From an uncultured Lewinella sp. (GTDB lineage Bacteria; Bacteroidota; Bacteroidia; Chitinophagales; Saprospiraceae): 5,718 nt of DNA. The stretch lies in NCBI GenBank assembly GCA_938021455.1, contig CALIGP010000214.1, forward strand, positions 1 to 5,718. Reading direction: 5' to 3'. Made by a program: the position numbers and the translations under genes. Shown piece by piece: positions 1-5,058 of this stretch; within the stretch, counting starts at the first letter, position 1; every line of letters starts with the position of its first letter. The notes under the pieces are model-generated. The model was not told where the DNA came from, made no database searches, and worked only from the letters and a program-made list of their open reading frames with translations.

Positions 1-251
1 AAAAGATCGCGATTGATGCGCTGTGTAGCGGACAATTTTTCCTCTTCCGGAACTCGTTGACGAAGGGCTTTAAGTTCCGTCGCCTCCCACTGAATGTTGG
101 CCTCCGATTGGGTGCCCCAGCTGTCGCCCTGGCTTGCGCCACGCCATTCTCCGAATTCTTGCATAACGGCTTCCAGCCGACTCGAATCGGATTGCGCTAA
201 TAAGAGAGAGAAGGGGAGGAGCGCGAGGACAAAAAGGAACGGACGAATCAT
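1..251 (-). CDS. Secreted DUF885-like protein, N-terminal part (cut by window edge)
   Basis: The minus-strand frame opens with ATG at 251-249 and stays open for 83 codons to the window edge, so only the N-terminus is visible. Residues 1-20 form a clear signal peptide: a short charged start (MIRP), a hydrophobic core of Leu, Phe, Val and Ala, and a likely cleavage after LLLAQ. The mature part is charged and probably helical. Its stretch around residues 48-83 (TQSEANIQWEATELKAL, then EEKLSATQRINRDL) resembles the start of DUF885 proteins, where a segment like 'S.eai..r...l..l' is followed by 'Ls.edrinydl'. DUF885 proteins are usually 550-600 residues, are mostly uncharacterised, and are thought to be metallopeptidase-like; the metal-binding region would lie outside the window. 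The signal peptide implies export to the periplasm or outer membrane. The family call rests on a short stretch and is tentative; the gene itself is well supported. Confidence 0.62.
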   Translation of the reverse strand, partial: MIRPFLFVLALLPFSLLLAQSDSSRLEAVMQEFGEWRGASQGDSWGTQSEANIQWEATELKALRQRVPEEEKLSATQRINRDL

Positions 252-266
252 GGGATTAAGGTAAGC

Positions 267-299
267 CAAATTGAAAGGGTAACCAAAGCTGTTTCGCAA
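267..299 (-). promoter_or_regulatory. Possible Bacteroidetes-type promoter for the DUF885-like gene
   Basis: Read on the minus strand, a TTG at 299-297 is followed after 22 nt by TCAATTTG at 274-267. This differs by one base from the Bacteroidetes -7 consensus TAnnTTTG, and the spacing is close to the known range from the -33 TTG. Transcription would start near 260, leaving a leader of about 10 nt before the ATG at 251. It is a pattern match only. Confidence 0.33.
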
Positions 300-324
300 G
301 CTCAGGCCCGGAGGGCCGCCTCCC

Positions 325-371
325 GTAGCGATGGATGACCGAGTCGGCAAAGCCGACGAGGGAACCCATCG
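325..371 (+). repeat. REP-like 47-nt hairpin unit A
   Basis: The unit starts GTAGCGATGG and ends CCCATCG. Unit positions 5-10 pair with 42-47 (CGATGG/CCATCG), 12 with 40, 15-16 with 36-37, and 19-24 with 28-33 (GTCGGC/GCCGAC), closing on an AAA triloop at 25-27. The unpaired steps include tandem G·A oppositions at 13-14/38-39 and 17-18/34-35. A 5' GTAG foot before an imperfect hairpin is the known signature of REP sequences recognised by RAYT transposases. No transposase gene is in this window. Confidence 0.65.
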
Positions 372-410
372 TTTTCGTTGGTTTCATGTATATCTCCCAT
401 CCTGGTTCAT

Positions 411-457
411 CGATGGGCTTCTTTCGGACCTGCGGTCCTTCAGTCGGCCATCGCTAC
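411..457 (-). repeat. REP-like 47-nt hairpin unit B (inverted)
   Basis: Read on the minus strand from 457, this unit has the same first ten bases as unit A (GTAGCGATGG) and the same last seven (CCCATCG). Its core is different: GGACC/GGTCC at unit positions 20-24 and 28-32, around a GCA triloop at 25-27. Pairs 12:40 and 16:36 change from T-A and C-G in unit A to C-G and T-A here, which keeps the pairing. The purine mismatches at 13-14/38-39 and 17-18/34-35 are in the same places. With unit A it forms a head-to-head inverted pair. Confidence 0.63.
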
Positions 458-516
458 TGGTAGATGTCCCTCCGGGACTAGGTCATCTTTCCACCTAACC
501 GTATCTTCACCTTACC

Positions 517-1647
517 ATGCCCCAGTACCTAGCCCACCTCCTCGTCGGCATCGTCGTCTTTCAGTTTCTCGCCTTTGGCGGGATCTTGCTGCTGTTGCGC
601 GGAGGGAAGCCGCTGCTTCGGAAGCTGCTGGGGCTGTTCTTTATTGTTTTTGGGTTGGTGATTCTGGACGTGAGTGCGCAGGTCTCCGAGTTTTACCTCG
701 ATCACCCGGGCTACGCTTATTGGCTCAATGCTTTGCCACTGCTCTTTGGTCCACTGGTATACCTGATTACAAAGTCGAGCTTGTACGAAAACTACCGACT
801 CAGCCGAAGAGATTGGCTACATTTCTTTCCAATGGTGTTGGTCTTTACTTTTTCGGTTATTACTTACCAACTGGTGCCCGAAGCCGTGCGAATGGAGTGG
901 CAGGATGAATCCCGGAAGTCCGGAACCCTGGCGACTCTGATGGTCGGTTTGCTTATTCTTGGATCTATTGTAGCCTATCTTCTCCTGTCTTTACGGTTGC
1001 TGTGGAATTACCGTCAGGAACTTCGACAGCAATACTCTTCCCTGGAAGCAAAGAACCTCTCCTGGCTCGGTCGTTTCATTTATGGCTTTGCGGGGGTCAT
1101 CGTTTTTTCGATCCTTATTCAGGTGGCTAGCTTCGGAGCTAAGAATCAGGAATGGGTCGTTTCGCTATGCATGATCCTCGTCTTTTTATTACTGGGCATG
1201 ATCTTCTACAACGTTTACCATGGCGTACGGGAAAGTCGCTTGTTTGCGGGACTAACACCGCCTGAAGACCTTCCCCGGAAATCAACAAGCGTCCGCGATA
1301 CGAGTAGGGAGGACCGGGTAACGGCCTACCTGCGCGAAGAACAGCCTTACCTCGAAGCCGACCTCTCCCTCGCGGAGCTGGCCGAGCGACTGTCAATGCC
1401 ATCTCGGGAACTCTCCGAAACAGTCAATGCCGGACTGGCTGAGAATTTCTTCGACTTTATCAACGGTTACCGGATTGAGCACGCCAAGGGCCTGCTCACC
1501 GATGGAACGGACGAAAAAAGAACCGTTCTGGAAGTAATGTACGCCTCCGGTTTTAACTCCAAATCGAGTTTTAATACCGCTTTTCGTAAGTATACGGGAA
1601 TGACGCCTTCGGCCTGGAGGAAGTTTCAAGGTTCTGTTAATCAATAG
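517..1647 (+). CDS. AraC-family transcriptional regulator with seven-TM sensor domain
   Basis: A 376-residue membrane-bound one-component regulator. Seven hydrophobic segments can be seen at about residues 4-27, 33-54, 64-84, 102-121, 136-160, 186-208 and 213-235. A short linker leads to a C-terminal AraC-type DNA-binding domain at about 266-372. Its first helix-turn-helix is around LSLAELAERLSMPSRELSETV, and the second around VLEVMYASGFNSKSSFNTAF, ending in the family-typical YTGMTPSAWRK. The architecture is widespread in Bacteroidetes; the membrane part is presumed to sense a signal and the C-terminal part to bind promoters. Ligand and targets cannot be read from the sequence. The ATG at 517 is the first start after an in-frame stop at 496-498, and no Shine-Dalgarno is evident. 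It is followed by a terminator, so it is probably monocistronic. The Lnt-like gene 130 bp downstream is a possible target only because it is adjacent. Confidence 0.93.
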   Translation: MPQYLAHLLVGIVVFQFLAFGGILLLLRGGKPLLRKLLGLFFIVFGLVILDVSAQVSEFYLDHPGYAYWLNALPLLFGPLVYLITKSSLYENYRLSRRDWLHFFPMVLVFTFSVITYQLVPEAVRMEWQDESRKSGTLATLMVGLLILGSIVAYLLLSLRLLWNYRQELRQQYSSLEAKNLSWLGRFIYGFAGVIVFSILIQVASFGAKNQEWVVSLCMILVFLLLGMIFYNVYHGVRESRLFAGLTPPEDLPRKSTSVRDTSREDRVTAYLREEQPYLEADLSLAELAERLSMPSRELSETVNAGLAENFFDFINGYRIEHAKGLLTDGTDEKRTVLEVMYASGFNSKSSFNTAFRKYTGMTPSAWRKFQGSVNQ

Positions 1648-1657
1648 TTTGTAAGAA

Positions 1658-1692
1658 GTTCGACTTTGTAAGCCGGAAGTCGAACGTTTTTT
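1658..1692 (+). terminator. Intrinsic terminator after the AraC-type regulator gene
   Basis: A perfect 9-bp stem, GTTCGACTT (1658-1666) with AAGTCGAAC (1677-1685), encloses a 10-nt loop. It is followed at once by G and six T (1687-1692). It begins 10 nt after the regulator's stop codon, as expected for Rho-independent termination, and separates that gene from the Lnt-like gene. Confidence 0.7.
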
Positions 1693-1706
1693 ACGGGAGA
1701 GAATGG

Positions 1707-1724
1707 TTCGACTTTACGAAGTCG
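1707..1724 (+). repeat. Second hairpin sharing the terminator's stem sequence
   Basis: GTTCGACTTT at 1707-1716 repeats the first ten bases of the terminator hairpin (1658-1667), 49 bp downstream. Here CGACTT (1709-1714) pairs with AAGTCG (1719-1724) around a TACG tetraloop. No T-run follows, so it is not a terminator in itself. It lies about 50 bp before the start of the Lnt-like gene, where a duplicated terminator stem or a regulatory hairpin are both possible. Confidence 0.45.
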
Positions 1725-1777
1725 GTCGACTGGCCTGAAGCACGGTCCGATGTTTGTGGAAACAAAAGACAAATACC

Positions 1778-3370
1778 ATGCAACTTTCTCGAAATCAATT
1801 CCTCGGACTTCTCTTTATCATCTTCGCGTCTTCGCTCTTCCTTTCGCCCAAATGGTTTACTGCCGTAGCGGTCTGGGTTCACTTTCCTGCACTACTCTTA
1901 CTGACGCGTGAGGGGGGTAAACGTTGGTGGCTGGCGAGCTACGTCGTTATGGTTGCCGCAAGCGTCATTGGCCAACTGGGCGTTTTCCCGATGCCGATCG
2001 GGTCACTTCTCTTTTTCATGGTGTTGGCGAACCTGTTTAATCTAATCCCACTGCTGGCGGATCGCTTCGTTCACAAACGAGTACCTGGCTGGGCATCAAC
2101 GCTCGTCTTCCCCGTAGTGGCTACTCTGTTGGATGTATTTGCGGCCAACGGGCCGCAGGGTACCTGGGGGAACGCGGCTTACACTCAGTTCCACTTCCGG
2201 CCATTGATGCAGCTGGCGGCGGTAACGGGTATCTTCGGCATTAACTTTCTGTACTACTGGTTTGCTTCTTCGGTAGTAACACTGCTAAGTGGCGCAAAAA
2301 GTTGGAAGCCAATTCTCCCCTGGGGACTGACCTTTGTAGTGGTGATGGTTTTTGGTGGACTTCGCCTGGCTGCGCCATCGAGTGACGGCAAGGCAACGAG
2401 CCTAGCAGCCATCCACTTGAGTAATGACGGCGTGTACGAAACGATGTACACCGCTGCCTTTGATTCCGTGATCAGAATGCCGGAGGAGATGAACTTTACG
2501 GACGAGGTCCTCGAAGAACTCAACCGGGGAATGACCGCCTTTATGGCGGACGCCGAAGGCGAGCAGTTTCGCAGCGTTCACGCCCGGATCGATAGTATGC
2601 AGGCAGCTTACTTCACGGCGAGCCGAGAAGCGGCCCGGGGAGGGGCGAAGCTGATCAGCTGGTCCGAAGCCGCCATCCTGACTACCAAAGAACGAGAAGC
2701 AGAACTACAGGAGCGGGCCGCTCACTTTGCTGATGAGGAGAATATTTACCTGCTCTATCCCACCGCCGTTTTCCACGCTGAGAAGGTAGGCGTAGCCGAT
2801 GTTTTTATCGAAAACAAGGTGCTGACCTTTGGGCCGGAGGGCCAGCTGCTCAACGAATATTTCAAGAACATCCCCGTGATGGGCGTGGAGCCTTCCTTCC
2901 CCGGTGATGGTGTGGTGCCGGCCATCCCCACCACTTTCGGTAATATCTCTCCCCTGATCTGCTACGATGCTGACCATCCTCAACTTGTTGATCAGACCAG
3001 CACCAACGGTACCGCCCTGATGGTTGTCCCCACCGGCGACTGGGATGCCATCGCTCCCTTTCATACCTATATGGCAGCCGTACGCTGCATCGAAAATGGG
3101 GTCGGTATGCTAAAAGCCACTAATCATGGCCTCAGTGCTATTATTGATAATCGGGGCAATATTGTCACCTCCGCAACTCTTGATAGTGATCAGCAGGTGT
3201 TAGTCGGAGAACTACCTCTGGAAACCGTGCCTACTCCTTACACCACGACGGCGATGATCTTCGTCGTTGGCCTTCAGCTACTATTCCTTGCGGGCTTGTT
3301 GCTATTGGTTTACCGGGGGATTTTGGCCCTGAGAAAGCGATGGATCGCCCGTCAGCTTAGCCCAGCCTAA
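1778..3370 (+). CDS. Lnt-like (apolipoprotein N-acyltransferase-related) carbon-nitrogen hydrolase membrane protein
   Basis: A 530-residue protein close to the usual Lnt length (about 510). The N-terminal ~200 residues hold several hydrophobic segments and an Lnt-like stretch around 128-170 (GTWGNAAYTQF, then MQLAAVTGIFGINFLYYW). A CN-hydrolase domain spans about 205-480, and a final TM segment lies near 490-515. The expected catalytic triad is visible: Glu297 (ISWSEAA), Lys363 (EYFKNIPV) and Cys395 (LICYDAD). Glu371 follows Lys363 by eight residues, the same spacing as Lys335 and Glu343 of E. coli Lnt. Lnt N-acylates the terminal cysteine of lipoproteins at the periplasmic face of the inner membrane. 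Departures from the classical pattern are SWSE instead of WPE, CYD instead of CYE, and a long segment before the catalytic Glu; a divergent paralogue with another acyl or amide substrate is therefore possible. ATG 1778 is preferred to a TTG at 1754 because it directly precedes the first hydrophobic segment. Confidence 0.82.
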   Translation: MQLSRNQFLGLLFIIFASSLFLSPKWFTAVAVWVHFPALLLLTREGGKRWWLASYVVMVAASVIGQLGVFPMPIGSLLFFMVLANLFNLIPLLADRFVHKRVPGWASTLVFPVVATLLDVFAANGPQGTWGNAAYTQFHFRPLMQLAAVTGIFGINFLYYWFASSVVTLLSGAKSWKPILPWGLTFVVVMVFGGLRLAAPSSDGKATSLAAIHLSNDGVYETMYTAAFDSVIRMPEEMNFTDEVLEELNRGMTAFMADAEGEQFRSVHARIDSMQAAYFTASREAARGGAKLISWSEAAILTTKEREAELQERAAHFADEENIYLLYPTAVFHAEKVGVADVFIENKVLTFGPEGQLLNEYFKNIPVMGVEPSFPGDGVVPAIPTTFGNISPLICYDADHPQLVDQTSTNGTALMVVPTGDWDAIAPFHTYMAAVRCIENGVGMLKATNHGLSAIIDNRGNIVTSATLDSDQQVLVGELPLETVPTPYTTTAMIFVVGLQLLFLAGLLLLVYRGILALRKRWIARQLSPA

Positions 3371-3390
3371 AGTCTGGCGGGTAATTTCTT

Positions 3391-3437
3391 GTAGCGATGT
3401 TCTGATTGGTTGGTGTAACCGATCAATCAGAACATCG
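3391..3437 (+). repeat. REP-like 47-nt hairpin unit C
   Basis: Like units A and B, it is 47 nt long, begins GTAGCGATG and ends CATCG. Unit positions 5-18 pair perfectly with 34-47, and 19-24 with 28-33 including two G·T wobbles, giving a continuous 20-bp stem with a GTA triloop at 25-27. Against unit A, pair 24:28 changes from C-G to T-A, while 21:31 and 19:33 become wobbles, so the structure is kept. A G-rich hexamer (GGCGGG, 3376-3381) precedes GTAG by 9 nt, similar to GGAGGG 9-10 nt before units A and B. Confidence 0.62.
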
Positions 3438-3442
3438 TTTTT
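3395..3442 (+). terminator. Probable intrinsic terminator of the Lnt-like gene (formed by unit C)
   Basis: The long stem of unit C is followed directly by five T (3438-3442) and lies 24 nt after the stop codon of the Lnt-like gene. It would serve as a Rho-independent terminator on the plus strand. A repeat unit adopted as a terminator is a common fate of palindromic elements. Confidence 0.6.
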
Positions 3443-3455
3443 GCTGTAGATTCCC

Positions 3456-3463
3456 TATTTTTG
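3456..3463 (+). promoter_or_regulatory. Possible -7 box for the small membrane protein gene
   Basis: TATTTTTG matches the Bacteroidetes -7 consensus TAnnTTTG exactly. It ends only 4 nt before the ATG at 3468, so its transcript would be leaderless or would use the later ATG at 3546. No TTG at the right -33 distance is seen. In an AT-rich stretch this may be chance. Confidence 0.2.
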
Positions 3464-3467
3464 AAGT

Positions 3468-4079
3468 ATGCTCCCAACACCTAAACTACCCGAAAAAATT
3501 ACAACTGCATCCCCTTCCACGCCTCAGCGTGGGGCCCCTTTCTATATGGCCTTGATAGCAATTTTTATCTCTTTAGTGGGGACATTTGTCTCCGTCTTCG
3601 AAGCAAAAATTTTGCGAGAGCAGCAAACGATTATGTCGGAGGAAAAAGAGGCGTCCGTTTGTCCTTACCTAAGTGAGAATGGTAACATAAATATGACAGC
3701 AGAAGGGACTTTCTTTTCTTTAGATTTGACCAACGAGGGAGTCGGCCCCGCACTGTTAGGAGATATTTCACACACCGTTGGGGAAAAATCTGGGGCGATC
3801 TTATCTGTTTTGTCTGAGTTAAAAGATAAGTACCCAAAAATGACCTTTATACTGAAAAAGAGTTTTAACGGAAAGAAAAAGGTAATCGGGGAGGGAGAAA
3901 CCGTAAATATATACGAGTTGCTGATCATCAATGGGGGAGACCTTACTCTCCAGGCTCAGGTAATCGACGATATAAAATTCACGTATTGCTACTGTTCCAT
4001 CTACGGAGATTGCTGGTCGTCCGATGGCGAACGCCTTGCCGGAAATGAAACCTGTAGCGGCCGCGACTATCTCCGCTGA
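3468..4079 (+). CDS. Small membrane-anchored protein of unknown function with C-terminal CYCS...DCW motif
   Basis: A 203-residue protein I cannot assign to a named family. A polar, Pro/Thr-rich N-terminus (1-24) precedes one hydrophobic helix at about 25-45 (FYMALIAIFISLVGTFVSVF). A short charged, probably helical stretch (46-62) follows, and then a domain that looks beta-rich, with LDLTNEGVGPALLGDI at about 85-100. Near the end is a cysteine cluster, YCYCSIYGDCW (173-183), with further cysteines at 65 and 196 that could form disulfides or bind metal. I have an impression of similar proteins ending in 'CYCS....CW' in other Bacteroidetes, unverified. Which side of the membrane the domain faces is unclear. 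Base use differs from the neighbours: the 60 bases at 3661-3720 are 37% G+C, against 68% at 2881-2940 in the Lnt-like gene, which hints at recent acquisition. ATG 3468 gives the full frame; ATG 3546 would remove the polar leader. Its 3' end overlaps the convergent EamA gene by 13 bp. Confidence 0.75.
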   Translation: MLPTPKLPEKITTASPSTPQRGAPFYMALIAIFISLVGTFVSVFEAKILREQQTIMSEEKEASVCPYLSENGNINMTAEGTFFSLDLTNEGVGPALLGDISHTVGEKSGAILSVLSELKDKYPKMTFILKKSFNGKKKVIGEGETVNIYELLIINGGDLTLQAQVIDDIKFTYCYCSIYGDCWSSDGERLAGNETCSGRDYLR

Positions 4080-4891
4080 GCCCTTACCGTCGCCACCGCC
4101 TCCACCGCCACCGCAGAGAGAATTAATGCACCGCCGAGAACGGCTGACAAGCCGGGGATTTCTTTAAAGAAAAGCATCCCTAACAGGATGCCGTAGACGG
4201 GTTGTACACACGTGAGCAGACTTACGGTGCTTACGGAGAAATACCGGAAACAAGCCAATAGTAGGGTATGTCCAATGGCGGTAGTTAGTAGCCCTAAGCC
4301 AAGGATGTAAGGGATCGCTTCGGTCGTTGGTACAGCGTCAAAAAAGAAGAGTGCTGGCAGTAAGCAGATGGCCGTGATGGCGGTCTGATAAGTCATCATC
4401 ACCGAGCCCTGAATGCTGTCTACCTGGGTTTTCATCAGAATGTTGCGCAGAGAGTAGACTAGGGCGGAGCAGAGGCCAAGGACCAGGCCAAGCGTTGCCC
4501 CGTCTTTAAGACTAAAGCTTGGCGCTAGGAAATAGATGCCCACGATGACGAGTCCGGCCAGGAACAGGTGTCGGACTTGAAAACGTTGCTTCAGTAATAG
4601 AGGCTCCAGCAGTGTCGTCATGGCCGGATAGGTGAAAATCGAGAGCATACCGATGGCTACGCTAGATAGCTTGAGGGCGTAGAAATACAGCACCCAGTGA
4701 GCCATCATCAATACGCCGGATAGCACAACGAGCCCTCGTCGTTTGGGGTCTTCAATCCGGAAACTAAAGCCCTTCCAGCGGCAGAAAATAGCCAGTAAAA
4801 CCATGGCGATAGCCGCTCGCCACCATACCGCCGGGATGGCGTCTAATGGCACAAAACGACCAAGCATGCCGGAGGTGCCAATAAAGATCAT
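4067..4891 (-). CDS. EamA/DMT-family transporter
   Basis: A 274-residue integral inner-membrane protein with about ten hydrophobic helices in two EamA repeats (about 1-123 and 133-265). The repeat signatures are visible: ALKLSSVAIGMLSIFTYPA (72-90) followed by a charged KQR, and the equivalent FRYFSVSTVSLLTCVQPVYG (215-234) followed by FFKE. Drug/metabolite transporter superfamily members export or exchange amino acids, nucleobases or other metabolites; the substrate here cannot be told. The ATG at 4891 is the only ATG available, but it appears to begin inside TM1: the frame stays open for 27 further codons up to an in-frame TGA at 4975-4973, and the residues just upstream (RQLLEINLA) look like the normal family lead-in. 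A non-ATG start (for example CTG at 4909) or a slightly shortened N-terminus are both possible. The 3' end runs 13 bp into the convergent gene for the small membrane protein. Confidence 0.9.
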   Translation of the reverse strand: MIFIGTSGMLGRFVPLDAIPAVWWRAAIAMVLLAIFCRWKGFSFRIEDPKRRGLVVLSGVLMMAHWVLYFYALKLSSVAIGMLSIFTYPAMTTLLEPLLLKQRFQVRHLFLAGLVIVGIYFLAPSFSLKDGATLGLVLGLCSALVYSLRNILMKTQVDSIQGSVMMTYQTAITAICLLPALFFFDAVPTTEAIPYILGLGLLTTAIGHTLLLACFRYFSVSTVSLLTCVQPVYGILLGMLFFKEIPGLSAVLGGALILSAVAVEAVATVRAQRR

Positions 4892-4959
4892 TGCAAGGTT
4901 GATCTCCAGTAACTGGCGGGAGGTGGAAGGGTGGCTGATGGGAGGGAAATTAAGTTGGG

Positions 4960-4978
4960 CACTTCGGCAGGCTCAGTG
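4960..4978. repeat. Candidate short dispersed repeat, imperfect palindrome
   Basis: CACTTCGGCAGGCTCAGTG has CACT/AGTG ends and lies in the gap between the two minus-strand transporter genes. It resembles a short motif (CACTTCGACAGGCTCAGTG and its complement) that I recall seeing many times in Bacteroidetes intergenic DNA. That is memory rather than a search result, and only one copy is in this window. Confidence 0.4.
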
Positions 4979-5058
4979 GGGGCCGCCGGAGCGCGGGTGC
5001 AAAGAAAAGATCTTAGAGAGCAGGGGGGGGAGAGCCTTGGTCGCTTCGTGACGATGGT

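Larger units (their letters stand above)
307..476. repeat. Compound palindromic element: two inverted 47-nt hairpin units with inverted flanks
   Basis: This element fills most of the non-coding gap 252-516. Nested inverted repeats are arranged symmetrically: CCCGGAGGG (307-315) against CCCTCCGGG (468-476); GTAGCGATGG (325-334) against CCATCGCTAC (448-457); CCCATCG (365-371) against CGATGGG (411-417). The two arms 325-371 and 411-457 are each exactly 47 nt and lie head to head around a 39-nt spacer (372-410). The arm interiors are not complementary to each other; each arm instead contains its own hairpin. This matches the inverted-pair (BIME-like) arrangement of REP elements rather than a simple transposon remnant. 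It lies between divergently transcribed genes, so it is not positioned as a terminator. No protein-coding gene is supported here, although a shadow frame runs through it. Confidence 0.75.

Noticed and set aside
335..363. Kink-turn motif suggested by tandem G·A pairs in unit A
   Set aside because: The internal loops are symmetric and lack the three-nucleotide bulge that defines a kink-turn.
325..457. CRISPR array or riboswitch in the 252-516 gap
   Set aside because: There are only two copies, inverted rather than direct, with no regular spacers. The element faces neither neighbouring gene as a leader with an expression platform, and a third copy lies after another gene.
378..908. Open frame on the plus strand overlapping the start of the regulator gene
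   Set aside because: It overlaps the 517-1647 gene in another frame, its first part runs through the palindromic element, and its product is low-complexity and Arg/Ser/Pro-rich with no recognisable domain.
1139..1644. Minus-strand open frames inside the regulator gene
   Set aside because: They lie opposite the last TM segments and the HTH domain of a clear AraC-type protein; their products are Arg/Gly-rich and featureless.
1754..1777. TTG start at 1754 for the Lnt-like gene
   Set aside because: It would add eight polar residues before MQLSRNQFLG. The ATG at 1778 is a stronger start and directly precedes the first hydrophobic segment.
2254..3064. Minus-strand open frames (2254-2523 and 2705-3064) inside the Lnt-like gene
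   Set aside because: They are antisense shadows of a well-supported gene with intact catalytic residues, and show no domain or start signal.
3665..3931. Minus-strand open frame inside the small membrane protein gene
   Set aside because: Its Phe/Ser/Pro-rich product is what the complement of AT-rich coding DNA gives. The plus-strand frame has a coherent TM helix and cysteine motif and is longer.
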